Shown one piece after another: positions 51,782-62,412 of a DNA stretch of 64,000 nt. Position numbers and translations under genes: made by a program. Below the pieces are notes generated by a model. It saw only the letters and a program-made list of their open reading frames with translations, ran no database searches and was not told the DNA's origin. The DNA comes from Candidatus Vesicomyosocius okutanii (GTDB taxonomy: Bacteria; Pseudomonadota; Gammaproteobacteria; PS1; Pseudothioglobaceae). The stretch spans positions 186,001-250,000 of the forward strand of contig NC_009465.1 in assembly GCF_000010405.1 (NCBI RefSeq), written 5' to 3'. How positions within the stretch are numbered: the first letter of the stretch is position 1; each line of letters begins with the position of its first letter.

Positions 51782-52854
51782 TGGAACTTTGGCAAACTTT
51801 TGTGAAAATGGTACATGCACTCGTTCCTTGGTTGGATGGTACAGTAGCTATTATTTTAATAATTTTTATTAAAGCAATTGCTTTGTTAATACCACTAATG
51901 TTAGTGGTAGCCTACTTTACTTATGCTGAACGTAAAGTGATTGGTTATATGCAATTACGTATCGGTCCTAATCGTGTTGGTCCAAAAGGTTGGTTACAAC
52001 CTATTGCCGATGCTTTAAAGTTAATGACTAAGGAAATCATTTTTCCTACTAAAGCAAATATTTATTTATTTTTATTAGCACCTGTATTAGCTATTGCACC
52101 TGCTATTGCAGTATGGGCAGTGATTCCATTTGACGAAAGTATTTATATTACTAATTTAGATATTAGCTTGTTGTATGTTTTAGCGATTGGTTCTATCGGT
52201 GTTTACGGTATTATTTTAGCAGGGTGGGCGTCTAATTCAAAATATCCATTATTAGGCGCGCTTAGAAGTGCAGCATTGCTAGTTTCGTACGAAATTGTTA
52301 TTGGTTTTGCGCTAGTAACAGTTGTTATGATTGCTGGTAGTGTAAACTTAAACACTATTGTTCAAGCACAGCAAGGCGGAATTATTTATTGGTACTTTAT
52401 TCCTTTATTTCCCATAATGATTATCTTTTTTATCTCATCTCTTGTAGAAACAAATCGTGCACCTTTTGATGTTGTAGAGGGCGAATCAGAAATTGTTGGC
52501 GGTACGCATGTTGAATACTCAGGTATGACGTTTGCAGTATTTTTTCTAGCAGAATATGCTAATATGATTTTGATGGCAGTTCTTTCTGTGATAATGTTCT
52601 TTGGTGGCTGGCATTCTCCTTTTGAGGCTATTCCTTATCTTGAAAGTGTATTTTCTTGGATACCTGGTATGATTTGGCTATTGGCGAAAACGACTTTTTT
52701 CATGTTTTTATATTTATGGGTACGTGCTACTTTTCCACGCTTTAGATATGATCAAATTATGCACTTATCTTGGAAGGTATTTTTACCAATTACTATTATT
52801 TGGATATTTGTTGTGGCATTGATGACTCAATTACAACTTAGTCCGTGGTTTTAA
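51781..52854 (+). CDS. nuoH: NADH-quinone oxidoreductase subunit H
   Basis: Membrane subunit beside the quinone site. 357 residues, about eight helices. Signatures [19 protein letters not shown] and [17 protein letters not shown] are intact. Confidence 0.97.
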
Positions 52855-52867
52855 GTTAACATACCTT

Positions 52868-53359
52868 ATGATTAAAAAATTAAATAAATTAATTAAAAAC
52901 TTTACCCTAAATGAATTACGAACTGGGCTAAAGGTTACTGCTAAAGAGTTGGTTAACAAAAAAATTACCGTACAATTTCCAGAAGAAAGAACTCCAATAT
53001 CGCCACGTTTTAGAGGGTTACATGCGTTACGTCGCTATCCAAATGGTGAGGAGCGTTGTATTGCTTGTAAATTGTGCGAGGCTGTTTGTCCTGCTAATGC
53101 CATTACCATTGAATCTAAGATGCGTGATGATGGCACACGTCGAACCACCCAATACGATATTGATTTATTTAAGTGTATTTTTTGCGGATTTTGCGAAGAA
53201 GCCTGTCCCGTTGATGCGATTGTTGAGACACAAATTTTTGATTATGTGTTTGAGTCAAGGCAAGGTAGTATTATGACTAAAGAGCGTCTTTTGGAAGTAG
53301 GTAGTCAAAATGAGCAAGTCATTAATCAAACTAAGTTTGAAGATGCTAAGTATAAATAA
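52868..53359 (+). CDS. nuoI: NADH-quinone oxidoreductase subunit I
   Basis: Ferredoxin-like 163-residue subunit with two [4Fe-4S] clusters: [12 protein letters not shown] and [22 protein letters not shown] precedes them, as in the family. Confidence 0.97.
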
Positions 53360-53368
53360 AAGTAGATA

Positions 53369-53980
53369 ATGGGATTCGAACAAATAATATTTTATATATT
53401 TTCATTTTGGTTTGTTGTTAGCTCTTTGGCGATGATTTTTTCACGTAATGCAGCAAAGGCGGTTTTATTTTTAGTGTTGGCATTTTTTAGCGCTGCCAGC
53501 ATTTGGATTTTACTTGAGGCTGAATTTTTAGCTATTATTTTGATTTTGGTTTATGTTGGTGCAGTTATGGTGTTATTTTTATTTGTGATTAAGATGCTTA
53601 ATATTGATAAATCAACAATCAAGGCAAGATTCACTGGATATTTACCGTTACGGCTTATTGTTGCTATTATTATTATTATTGAGATGAGTTTAGTGTTAGG
53701 ATCTAATCAATTTGGGTTAGATGTATTTAGCGTCCCAGAGCGTCACAGTGAAGATTATAGTAATATTACTGTATTGGCAATGCAAATTTATACCACCTAT
53801 GTTTATCCATTTGAACTTGCGGCAGTTTTGTTACTTATTGCAATCATTGCTGCTATTACATTAGTACATAGAAATGATACAAGCCGCAAAAAACAATCTA
53901 TTTCTGAACAAGTGAATGTTCAAGCTAAAGATAGGGTGAGACTTGTCTCAATTATTTTACCTGATAAGAAGGAGAAATAA
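53369..53980 (+). CDS. nuoJ: NADH-quinone oxidoreductase subunit J
   Basis: 203-residue membrane subunit with five hydrophobic segments. A-E-F-L-A-I-I-L-I-L-V-Y-V-G-A-V-M-V-L-F-L is the NuoJ hallmark; I wrote it residue by residue because it decides the call. A charged tail follows. nuoK begins at the next base after the stop. Confidence 0.94.
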   Translation: MGFEQIIFYIFSFWFVVSSLAMIFSRNAAKAVLFLVLAFFSAASIWILLEAEFLAIILILVYVGAVMVLFLFVIKMLNIDKSTIKARFTGYLPLRLIVAIIIIIEMSLVLGSNQFGLDVFSVPERHSEDYSNITVLAMQIYTTYVYPFELAAVLLLIAIIAAITLVHRNDTSRKKQSISEQVNVQAKDRVRLVSIILPDKKEK

Positions 53981-54286
53981 ATGGTTAGTCTAAGTGAATA
54001 TTTAATACTAAGTAGTACAATTTTTTGTATTGGGTTAGTGGGTATTTTTGTTAATCGTACTAATATAATTACATTATTGATGTGTGTAGAATTAATTCTG
54101 GTTGCTGTTAATACTAATTTTGTTGCTTTTTCGCATTTTTTAGGAGATGAAGCAGGACAAATTTTTGTTTTCTTTATTTTGACGGTAGCAGCATCTGAAG
54201 TTGCTATTGGTCTAGCTATTTTAACCTTATTATTTAGAGGTAGTGGATCTATTAGTGTTGATGTTACTAACAATTTAAAGGGTTAG
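53981..54286 (+). CDS. nuoK: NADH-quinone oxidoreductase subunit K
   Basis: 101 residues, three helices. The Glu in L-L-M-C-V-E-L-I-L and the one in [10 protein letters not shown] are the conserved membrane carboxylates of the proton channel. An AAGGAG site precedes the ATG. Confidence 0.96.
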   Translation: MVSLSEYLILSSTIFCIGLVGIFVNRTNIITLLMCVELILVAVNTNFVAFSHFLGDEAGQIFVFFILTVAASEVAIGLAILTLLFRGSGSISVDVTNNLKG

Positions 54287-54288
54287 TA

Positions 54289-56250
54289 ATGGAAAAAATT
54301 TACTTAACAATTGCACTTTCACCTTTAGTAGGTGCGGTTATTGCAGGATTTTTTGGTACTATGCTTGGTAAAACAGCAACACATACGTTGACTATTTTAG
54401 GCTTATTAATTTCAACTGTATTATCTCTATATGTGTTTAATTATCATATTTTAGATCGGGGTGAAGTGTTTAATCAAAATCTTTATACCTGGATACAAAT
54501 TAATAATTTAAATATTAGTGTTGGTTTTTTAATTGATAATTTAACAGCAGTGATGCTAGTAGTTGTATCTTTTATCTCACTTATGGTACATATTTATACT
54601 ATTGGTTATATGTATAATGATGCAGGTTATACGAAGTTTTTTAGTTATATTTCATTGTTTACATTTTCAATGTTCATATTGATAATGAGTAATAATTTTA
54701 TGCAACTTTTTTTTGGCTGGGAAGCAGTTGGATTGGTTTCATACTTATTAATTGGCTTTTGGCATCATAAAGAAAGAGCGGTGCAAGCAAATTTAAAAGC
54801 TTTTTTAGTTAATCGCGTGGGTGATTTTGGCTTTTTATTAGGAATTAGTTTGATATTGGTATTTAGTGGCTCGTTGGATTATGCGGAGGTATTTTTGAGT
54901 CTTGAAAAGACGATAGGTCAACAGCTTTGGGGGTTAGATCTTATTACTGTTATTTGTTTATTGTTATTTGTAGGTGCAATGGGAAAATCTGCACAAGTAC
55001 CACTACATGTTTGGCTACCAGGATCAATGGAAGGTCCTACCCCGATTTCAGCTTTAATTCATGCAGCCACTATGGTAACTGCAGGTATTTTCATGGTATC
55101 ACGTATGTCACCTATGTTTGAACTAAGTGATATTGCTTTAACAGTAGTTATGGTTGTAGGTGCAATTACTGCTTTGTTTATGGGATTACTCGGTATTGTA
55201 CAAAATGATATTAAAAAAGTGGTTGCTTATTCAACTTTGTCACAATTGGGTTATATGACAGTTGCTTTAGGAGTTAGTGCTTATTCAGTTGCTATTTTTC
55301 ATCTAATGACACACGCATTTTTTAAAGCATTATTATTTTTAGTTGCAGGCTCAGTTATTGTTGCTATGCATCATCAGCAAGATATTCGTAAGATGGGTGG
55401 ATTGCGTAAAAAAATGCCAATTACTTATTGGACTGCACTTATTGGCACATTGGCCCTGGTTGGCTTTCCAGGTTTTTCAGGCTTTTATTCAAAAGATATG
55501 ATTATTGAAGCAGTGTATTTCTCATCATTATCGTATTCAAGTTGGGTTTATGTTGCAGTAGTAGTAGGTGTATTTATTACTTCTTTTTATTCATTAAGAA
55601 TGTTTTTTTTGGTATTTCATGGAGAGTCTAGGATAGATGTACATACTGTTACTCATCTGCATGAGTCTGCATCTTCAATCATATTTCCATTAATTGTATT
55701 AGCTATTCCATCTTTAATGATTGGATATTTGACGATTGAATTTATGTTGTTTAATGGTTGGTTAGATAATGCTATTACTGTTGCTTCAAGCCATATTTCT
55801 ATGGCTAAATTGAAATATGAATTTCACAGTGCAGCATCAATGATTCCTCATGCGATACAAACTTTACCATTTTGGATGATGATAGGCGGTATTGCCACTG
55901 CTTGGTTATTTTCAATTTATAAAGTGCAGTGGGCTGACTGGGTACAAAAGAAATATTATCGTACTAATTATGTGCTTGAATCTTTGTATGGTTTTGATCG
56001 TTTTAATGATCTTATTTTTGTTAGTGGTGTGAAGAAATTAGGAAACTTCTTGTATAAGGTGTCAGATATTAGTTTAATTGATAAGTTATTAGTTAATGGT
56101 AGTGCTAAACTCATTGTTTTAGTTGGTAAAATTTTACGTCTCATTCAAACAGGTTATGTTTATCACTATGCTTTTTTGATGATTTTTAGTTTATTAATTA
56201 TTTTAACTTGGGTGTTATTTACGGGTGAAAACCCATTAATTGAGCTTTAA
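54289..56250 (+). CDS. nuoL: NADH-quinone oxidoreductase subunit L
   Basis: Distal antiporter-like proton pump, 653 residues. F-G-W-E-A-V-G-L-V-S-Y-L-L-I-G-F-W, then G-A-M-G-K-S-A-Q-V-P-L-H-V-W-L-P and S-T-L-S-Q-L-G-Y-M. The lateral helix and final C-terminal helix seem present, judging by length. Confidence 0.96.
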   Translation: MEKIYLTIALSPLVGAVIAGFFGTMLGKTATHTLTILGLLISTVLSLYVFNYHILDRGEVFNQNLYTWIQINNLNISVGFLIDNLTAVMLVVVSFISLMVHIYTIGYMYNDAGYTKFFSYISLFTFSMFILIMSNNFMQLFFGWEAVGLVSYLLIGFWHHKERAVQANLKAFLVNRVGDFGFLLGISLILVFSGSLDYAEVFLSLEKTIGQQLWGLDLITVICLLLFVGAMGKSAQVPLHVWLPGSMEGPTPISALIHAATMVTAGIFMVSRMSPMFELSDIALTVVMVVGAITALFMGLLGIVQNDIKKVVAYSTLSQLGYMTVALGVSAYSVAIFHLMTHAFFKALLFLVAGSVIVAMHHQQDIRKMGGLRKKMPITYWTALIGTLALVGFPGFSGFYSKDMIIEAVYFSSLSYSSWVYVAVVVGVFITSFYSLRMFFLVFHGESRIDVHTVTHLHESASSIIFPLIVLAIPSLMIGYLTIEFMLFNGWLDNAITVASSHISMAKLKYEFHSAASMIPHAIQTLPFWMMIGGIATAWLFSIYKVQWADWVQKKYYRTNYVLESLYGFDRFNDLIFVSGVKKLGNFLYKVSDISLIDKLLVNGSAKLIVLVGKILRLIQTGYVYHYAFLMIFSLLIILTWVLFTGENPLIEL

Positions 56251-56252
56251 TT

Positions 56253-57758
56253 ATGGGAATTTCGTTACTTAGTTTACTAATTTGGTTGCCAATTTTTTCT
56301 GGTGTATTAGTTATATTTATTGGTAACGGTCGTGCTAATATAGCACGTTGGGTAAGTCTGATACTTTCAATTTTTATTTTCGTTATATCATTAAGTCTTT
56401 ATACATCTTTTGATTCCTCAACACATTTAATGCAGTTTGTTGAAAAATCGTCTTGGATATCACAATTTAATATAAATTATCATATTGGCGTAGATGGTAT
56501 CTCTGTACCACTTATTATTCTTACAACCTTTTCAACAATTTTAGTCATTATTGCAGGTTGGGAAGTGGTTATTAAAAGATGTTCCCACTATATGGCGGCA
56601 TTTTTAATGATGGAGGGTTTGATTATCGGTGTATTTTCTTCATTAGACGCTATTTTGTTCTATGTATTTTGGGAGGCATCATTAATTCCTATGTTGTTGA
56701 TTATTGGTATTTGGGGTGGAGTTAACCGTGTGTACGCGTCTATTAAGTTTTTCCTATATACCTTTCTAGGTTCAGTGTTTATGTTATTATCTTTAATTTA
56801 TATGTATAACAAAGGTGGTTCATTTTCAATCATTGATATGCATAACTTAAAATTAAGTTTTACGGAACAAAGCTATATTTTTTGGGCATTTTTTATGGCA
56901 TTTGCTGTTAAAGTGCCTATGTTTCCTATGCACACTTGGCTACCAGATGCGCATGTACAAGCGCCAACAGGTGGTTCTGTTATTTTAGCTGCAATTATGC
57001 TTAAAATGGGGGGTTATGGTTTTTTTCGTTTTTCCCTCCCCATTATACCTGATGCTTCATTAGAGTTTTCAGAAATCATGATAATATTGTCACTTATTGC
57101 CATTGTTTATATTGGTTTTATTGCACTTGTGCAACGTGATATAAAAAAACTTATAGCTTATTCTTCAATCTCGCATATGGGTTTTGTAACACTAGGTATA
57201 TTTACCTTATTTTTGAGCTATAAGCAAAACATAATAGAAGGATCATTATTAGGTCTTGAGGGTGCTATGGTGCAAATGATTTCACATGGTTTTATCTCAG
57301 CTGCTATGTTTTTGGTAGTTGGTGTGTTGTATGATCGTTTGCATTCAAGAGAGATATCAACCTATGGGGGTGTGATTAATACTATGCCTAAATTCACAGG
57401 ATTTGTTATATTATTTGCAATGGCTAATGTGGGTTTGCCAGGTACTTCAGGATTTGTAGGAGAATTTATGGTTATCTTAGGCGCTATTCAAGCAAATATC
57501 TGGTATGGTATATTATCGGCAAGCACATTGATTATAGGTGCAGCATATACATTATGGATGGTAAAAAGAGTATTTTTTGGAGTTATTACTAATCCTGCTG
57601 TATCAATGCTAAAAGATATTAATGCTCGTGAGTTTTCAATTCTTGCAATTTTGGCAATAGTAGTATTAGTTATTGGCTTATATCCGCAACCAGTGATTGA
57701 GTTAATGCACATTTCAATTGAACATTTATTACACCAAGCTTTAACGTCTAAACTTTAA
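56253..57758 (+). CDS. nuoM: NADH-quinone oxidoreductase subunit M
   Basis: Antiporter-like proton pump of 501 residues. Y-H-I-G-V-D-G-I-S-V-P-L, F-W-E-A-S-L-I-P-M, P-M-F-P-M-H-T-W-L-P-D-A-H-V-Q-A-P and I-A-Y-S-S-I-S-H-M-G-F are present. Confidence 0.96.
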   Translation: MGISLLSLLIWLPIFSGVLVIFIGNGRANIARWVSLILSIFIFVISLSLYTSFDSSTHLMQFVEKSSWISQFNINYHIGVDGISVPLIILTTFSTILVIIAGWEVVIKRCSHYMAAFLMMEGLIIGVFSSLDAILFYVFWEASLIPMLLIIGIWGGVNRVYASIKFFLYTFLGSVFMLLSLIYMYNKGGSFSIIDMHNLKLSFTEQSYIFWAFFMAFAVKVPMFPMHTWLPDAHVQAPTGGSVILAAIMLKMGGYGFFRFSLPIIPDASLEFSEIMIILSLIAIVYIGFIALVQRDIKKLIAYSSISHMGFVTLGIFTLFLSYKQNIIEGSLLGLEGAMVQMISHGFISAAMFLVVGVLYDRLHSREISTYGGVINTMPKFTGFVILFAMANVGLPGTSGFVGEFMVILGAIQANIWYGILSASTLIIGAAYTLWMVKRVFFGVITNPAVSMLKDINAREFSILAILAIVVLVIGLYPQPVIELMHISIEHLLHQALTSKL

Positions 57759-57768
57759 ATATTGACTT

Positions 57769-59223
57769 ATGAATAATCTTATCGAATTTGACACATCATC
57801 TTTATGGGTTGTGTTACCAGAAATATTTTTACTCAGTGCAATTATAGTAATTTTATTGTTAGATTTATTTTTAAATAAATATTCTCAACAAGTTACATAT
57901 TACCTAACCCAACTAAGTTTATTAATTAGTGGATTACTAACATTCAATTTAATTGATCATCCTCAGGTAATTATTTTTAGTGGTTCATTCATACTAGATA
58001 ATATGGCATCAGTATTTAAAGTATTTATGATGATTGCCACGATGATTGCTATGGTTTACTCACGTCATTATTTAAGGGCACACTTACTTTTTAGGAGTGA
58101 GTATTTTATTCTGGTTTTATTATCAATACTAGGTATGATGGTAATGGTATCTGGTTATAGTTTATTAACATTATATCTAGGGTTAGAAATCTTATCTTTG
58201 TCATTGTACGCATTAATTGCTATTGCACATGAAAAGGTATATGCTATTGAAGCTGCATTTAAGTACTTTATATTAGGAGCAATTTCGTCTGCTTTATTGT
58301 TATACGGTATGAGTATGATTTATGGTATTAGTGGTAGTCTTAATATTAACGAAATTGCTAATTTTGTATCTAATACAGATCTTACTTCAAGAAAAACTCT
58401 GATTATTAATTTTGGCTTAGTATTCTTAGTTATTGGTATTGCCTTTAAATTAGGTTCTGTTCCTTTTCATATGTGGGTACCAGATGTCTATCAAGGCGCA
58501 CCCACTTCAGTCACACTTTTTATCTCAACTGTACCTAAAATTGCAGCGATTTCTATATTGATACGTATTTTAGTTAATGGTCTAGGTAGTATGCACTCCT
58601 ATTGGTCAGATTTATTTATGGTATTGTCTATTTTATCTATTACACTAGGTTCTGTAGTGGCACTTATGCAAACCAACATCAAACGTATGTTAGCTTATTC
58701 AACAATTTCACATGTTGGTTTTATCATGCTTGGTTTTGTGACTGGAACATTAACTGGTTATAGTGCAGCAATATTTTATATGTTAGTATATATACTAATG
58801 AGTTTGGCAGCCTTTGGTATGATTATTCTACTGAATAAACAAGGTTTTGAAGTAGATCAAATTTCTGATTTTAAAGGTCTTAGTAAACATTCACCATGGT
58901 TTGCACTAATGATGTTAATTGTCATGCTATCTATGGCAGGTATTCCTCCATTGCTTGGTTTCTATTCAAAATTCTTTATTCTCCAACAAATAGTATCAGC
59001 TGGCTTTATAACTATTGCAATTTTTGCTGTTATTTTTGCTGTTATTAGTACCTATTATTATTTACAAATTATTAAATTTATGTATTTTGATGAAATTGAT
59101 AACAATATATCTATTAATGCATCAATAGATATGCAGTTAGTTTTATCAATGAATGTCATTTTAATACTTGTAGTTGGTTTGTTCCCAGATTTCTTGATAC
59201 AATTAGTACTGTCACTATTTTAA
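57769..59223 (+). CDS. nuoN: NADH-quinone oxidoreductase subunit N
   Basis: Antiporter-like proton pump of 484 residues, last of the 14 subunits. L-G-L-E-I-L-S-L-S-L-Y-A-L, F-K-L-G-S-V-P-F-H-M-W-V-P-D-V-Y-Q-G-A-P and A-Y-S-T-I-S-H-V-G-F are diagnostic. Convergent with bioC after 124 bp; no clear terminator seen there. Confidence 0.96.
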   Translation: MNNLIEFDTSSLWVVLPEIFLLSAIIVILLLDLFLNKYSQQVTYYLTQLSLLISGLLTFNLIDHPQVIIFSGSFILDNMASVFKVFMMIATMIAMVYSRHYLRAHLLFRSEYFILVLLSILGMMVMVSGYSLLTLYLGLEILSLSLYALIAIAHEKVYAIEAAFKYFILGAISSALLLYGMSMIYGISGSLNINEIANFVSNTDLTSRKTLIINFGLVFLVIGIAFKLGSVPFHMWVPDVYQGAPTSVTLFISTVPKIAAISILIRILVNGLGSMHSYWSDLFMVLSILSITLGSVVALMQTNIKRMLAYSTISHVGFIMLGFVTGTLTGYSAAIFYMLVYILMSLAAFGMIILLNKQGFEVDQISDFKGLSKHSPWFALMMLIVMLSMAGIPPLLGFYSKFFILQQIVSAGFITIAIFAVIFAVISTYYYLQIIKFMYFDEIDNNISINASIDMQLVLSMNVILILVVGLFPDFLIQLVLSLF

Positions 59224-59347
59224 ACTAAACCACTGATATAAAGTTTTATTGTATATAGTGATAATTTTATCTAAATTACTAGTTAGTAAAGGTGAATATA
59301 TTTTAGAAAAAACAAGGTGCTGTTGCTCAATTATCTTAATTAATTTT

Positions 59348-60136
59348 TTATTGGGTTTCAAGAGTAATATTGGCAATATTACTTGTTTGTTTCCATGCAT
59401 GTCCATAAATTACTTCGTAAGTGACTGGTAATTTTCCATTATTTTTGTAAGACTCATACATTTTAATCATTAGCCGGAACTTATTTTTACCAGTTAGTGA
59501 TTTTGAACGTTTGATAACTGTTTGGGCGCCAATAGCCTTAAGATCATGTAATAAGTCAATGACTGTTTGATAAGTAAGTGTCCAAGTTTCCATTTCCATT
59601 ACAGGATTTTGGAATCTATTTTGTAACATTTGATCACCAATATCATGCATATCAATAAAAGTATTGACATGTATTTTATCATCTACAACCGACCAGCTAT
59701 TTTTTAATTCTTTGAGTGTGTCTGGACCAAAGGTAGAAAATAAAAATAATCCATCATTTTTAAGTACACGAAAACATTCTGAGAATAAAGTATTAAGATC
59801 TGGACACCACTGCATCATCAAATTAGAAGTAATTATATCAATACTATTATTTAGTAGGGGTAAATAATTAGCATTAGCACAAATCTTGTTACTAGATGGG
59901 TTGTATTTTAAGGATTTCTGGGAAAAGTCTATGCAAATAATTTTTGAGTTCAAAAAGCACTTAGTTAACTGTTTGCTTAGTAAACCAGTACCCGCACCAA
60001 GATCAAGAATGATATCAGCTTTGGATGAAATAGTATTAAGTTTCTTATCTAACCTAATAGCAATTTCTTTTTGTAATAATGCGTGATTATCGTAATTATT
60101 TGAGGCTTTATTAAATGAAAGTCTTATTTGAGACAT
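59348..60136 (-). CDS. bioC: malonyl-ACP O-methyltransferase (BioC)
   Basis: SAM methyltransferase that starts pimeloyl synthesis for biotin. 262 residues: R-L-S-F-N-K-A-S-N-N-Y-D near the N-terminus (BioC start motif), I-L-D-L-G-A-G-T-G-L-L (SAM loop), S-N-L-M-M-Q-W-C-P-D and F-S-T-F-G-P-D-T-L-K-E-L, the BioC-specific stretch. No other bio gene is in the window. Overlaps the ZnuA-like gene by 13 bases. Confidence 0.9.
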   Translation of the reverse strand: MSQIRLSFNKASNNYDNHALLQKEIAIRLDKKLNTISSKADIILDLGAGTGLLSKQLTKCFLNSKIICIDFSQKSLKYNPSSNKICANANYLPLLNNSIDIITSNLMMQWCPDLNTLFSECFRVLKNDGLFLFSTFGPDTLKELKNSWSVVDDKIHVNTFIDMHDIGDQMLQNRFQNPVMEMETWTLTYQTVIDLLHDLKAIGAQTVIKRSKSLTGKNKFRLMIKMYESYKNNGKLPVTYEVIYGHAWKQTSNIANITLETQ

Positions 60137-61002
60137 TGAATAACTTTATTGGTAATATTATGCATCAGTTTAAAATAATGATTAGATTTTTGTTGAATAT
60201 TAAAACCTATAATATCAATATTGACTGAATTTATATTCAAACCTTTAATTAGTGGATTAGTTCGTTTTTTTGATATTTCTACAGTAGTGAGTAAACATTT
60301 TGTTTGTGTATTTTTCATTATTTTTTTAGCTTTAAGTATTTTAGATATACTTAACCTTTCTCCGTGGTAATTCGTAATATTGATTGATTTCTTTAATTGA
60401 TTAGCATTAATAAAATAATCAAAGGTATTAGAATAACTTGCAAGAATTTTAGACTTGTAAAATAATAATTTTTGATCAATACCTTGTTTTAGTTTGTTTA
60501 AATTTTTATTAAGTTTATCTAAATTATTTGTGTAATTTAACTGGTTATTGGGATCAATTTTAATCAACTTTTCAATCAATTCTTTTGCAAATATTTGCAT
60601 ATTATTTATGTCTAGCCAAAGATGATAGTTAATTGTTTTTTGATGTTCATCAAGTTCGTACTCATTGTATTCTTTATTATGAATAAGATGAATATCTTCT
60701 ATATTGCCAATAATTAGTTTTTTATTATCACTAAGGTTATTTAATATTTTTTTAAGCCCACCTTCAAGGTTAGGATGAATAAAAATAGCTAAGTCTGCGT
60801 GGCTTAATAACAATAACTGGGATGGTTTTAGATGAGTATGATGTGCTGATTGATTGGTTGTTAGTAATAATTTTGGCGTTGTTATTCCTTGAGTTAAGCT
60901 ACTAACAATAGAGTGAATAGGTTTAATACTAACTACAATATTTGGCTCTGCAAAGATATTTGCAGAAAATAATAGTGTTGTTAAGAGAGAACGAACAATC
61001 AT
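60124..61002 (-). CDS. znuA: ZnuA-like metal ABC transporter substrate-binding protein
   Basis: 292 residues with a signal peptide (L-L-T-T-L-L-F-S-A-N-I-F-A) and the cluster A-I fold. Metal-ligand candidates are His in A-H-H-T-H-L-K-P-S (near 55), His in N-Y-H-L-W-L-D (near 127), His in Y-H-G-E-R-L and Asp near the end. A short His/Glu loop (H-N-K-E-Y-N-E-Y-E-L-D-E-H) lies where ZnuA has its His-rich loop. No permease or ATPase gene adjoins it, and the Lys/Asn-rich composition shows AT drift. Confidence 0.82.
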   Translation of the reverse strand: MIVRSLLTTLLFSANIFAEPNIVVSIKPIHSIVSSLTQGITTPKLLLTTNQSAHHTHLKPSQLLLLSHADLAIFIHPNLEGGLKKILNNLSDNKKLIIGNIEDIHLIHNKEYNEYELDEHQKTINYHLWLDINNMQIFAKELIEKLIKIDPNNQLNYTNNLDKLNKNLNKLKQGIDQKLLFYKSKILASYSNTFDYFINANQLKKSINITNYHGERLSISKILKAKKIMKNTQTKCLLTTVEISKKRTNPLIKGLNINSVNIDIIGFNIQQKSNHYFKLMHNITNKVIQCLK

Positions 61003-61960
61003 AATTATTTTTTCTAAAATAAGGAAATAATTATACTGCTCAATTTGTTTTTAACAAGCAAAAATTATACGTTTAAGTGCTGTAAATCCGGTTATTATTC
61101 TGGAACTTGAAAATTTCTCAAGAGATTGTGTTTTATCGTTATTATTTTAGGTATATCTAGGAACTTAATGTTTTTAAATTCTGTATCGTCAAACTAAACA
61201 TGTAGTGTATTTTTTAATGATAAGAAATAAATATTTCTTATTTTATCATAGTATCCTTTTAGGACTGTTTTTTAACTTTTTTCTAATCATTAATAAGCGT
61301 TTCTAGAGATATTTTTCTATTTGGATTAATGATATTTCCTAATTTCTTAAATACAATCTTGGTTTTTGGTGATATAAAATATCTGCATAATATACCGTGT
61401 TAAATGAAGATTTTTTAGTTTTTATTCTAGGAATAATGGCAATATAAGTGTGTTTGTTGGATTGTTAATTAACGTGTGAATAACTTGAGAATGATAATTA
61501 AATAATAAGAATGATTCAATACTTGGTGTAATTTTAGTATGTGATATAGTCGTAAATATAGGTATCCATTATGAGGACTACATCAAGCACAGATTCATCT
61601 TTTAAGTGGTCTTAATATGAAGAATAATATACCAGTGAATTACCAATCTGATAGGGGTATTTATATTAAATAATAATTTATGTTAGCGATTTTTATAAGG
61701 CGAAATCATTAAGTTTATGAGAATCAATATTTAAATAAGGTATTATAAATTATAATATCTTGCTTTTATTATTGTTTTTTACATATAAATATGCATGGTA
61801 AATAAGTTGAAGATTAAATTTAACTGTATTGATATAGTACATTTATAAAAATTACTCAGCATAAATTCATGTAAGAATAGTGATTCTATAATAAGTAGTT
61901 TATAATAAAGATTCAAAAAATGTGGATAAGTTAATTTTTGAATAATTTGGAGGTATAAAA
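61003..61960. other. 958 bp gap, no gene seen
   Basis: The longest gene-free stretch. Stops in all frames. A near-palindrome, ATAAGAAATA-AA-TATTTCTTAT, lies at 61220-61241. A strong GGAGG site near 61951 belongs to the next gene. Otherwise nothing recognised. Confidence 0.5.
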
Positions 61961-62344
61961 ATGATAAGTAAAATACTTAGTTTTGCTATAATATTTGTAT
62001 TAGTAGGTGATGTAATAGCTGGTGGAGATGATCGTGATATGGGTCTTATTGAACCGATTTTTAATAAAATTGTAGTGAAGAGTGAGTACAATCTTGATAC
62101 AATGACATTAATTGAAACTTCTAGTGTGGTTGAACAAACTGTAGCTGATTCTTCAGTGATACTAGTAGTGCATGAAGCTTGCAAAAATAAACTTAATTTA
62201 CTGAATGTTAACATAAAAAGATTTGAACAAGCGTTAGCTAGTGATATTTTGTACAATACAGGTCCAATTGATGAAATGGGCACATTATTCTCTCCTGAGA
62301 GATGGGAAGATTATTTTATTTGCGTAGAAAATCACCAAAATTAA
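61961..62344 (+). CDS. secreted protein of unknown function
   Basis: 127 residues with a clear signal peptide (hydrophobic 5-17, then V-I-A-G-G). The mature part is acidic, with two Cys (in H-E-A-C-K-N-K and Y-F-I-C-V-E) that could pair in the periplasm. I recognise no family. Support for a real gene: GGAGG 6 bases before the ATG, a signal peptide, and a terminator right after the stop. It is isolated in a gene-poor region. Confidence 0.7.
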   Translation: MISKILSFAIIFVLVGDVIAGGDDRDMGLIEPIFNKIVVKSEYNLDTMTLIETSSVVEQTVADSSVILVVHEACKNKLNLLNVNIKRFEQALASDILYNTGPIDEMGTLFSPERWEDYFICVENHQN

Positions 62345-62348
62345 TGCT

Positions 62349-62396
62349 TATTAATCAATAAAAGCCCGATATAAAATGAGCTTTTTATTGATTAAT
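62349..62396. terminator. terminator between the orphan gene and frr
   Basis: ATTAATCAATAAAAGC and GCTTTTTATTGATTAAT pair into a long stem with one bulged T around a ~14-base loop. It sits between convergent genes. Confidence 0.65.
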
Positions 62397-62412
62397 CATT
62401 CAAGGTTATTGA

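Noticed and set aside
61220-61241. Palindrome ATAAGAAATA-AA-TATTTCTTAT
   Set aside because: Pure AT-rich apart from two G/C pairs and with a 2-base centre, so it is a poor hairpin and likely chance in this composition.
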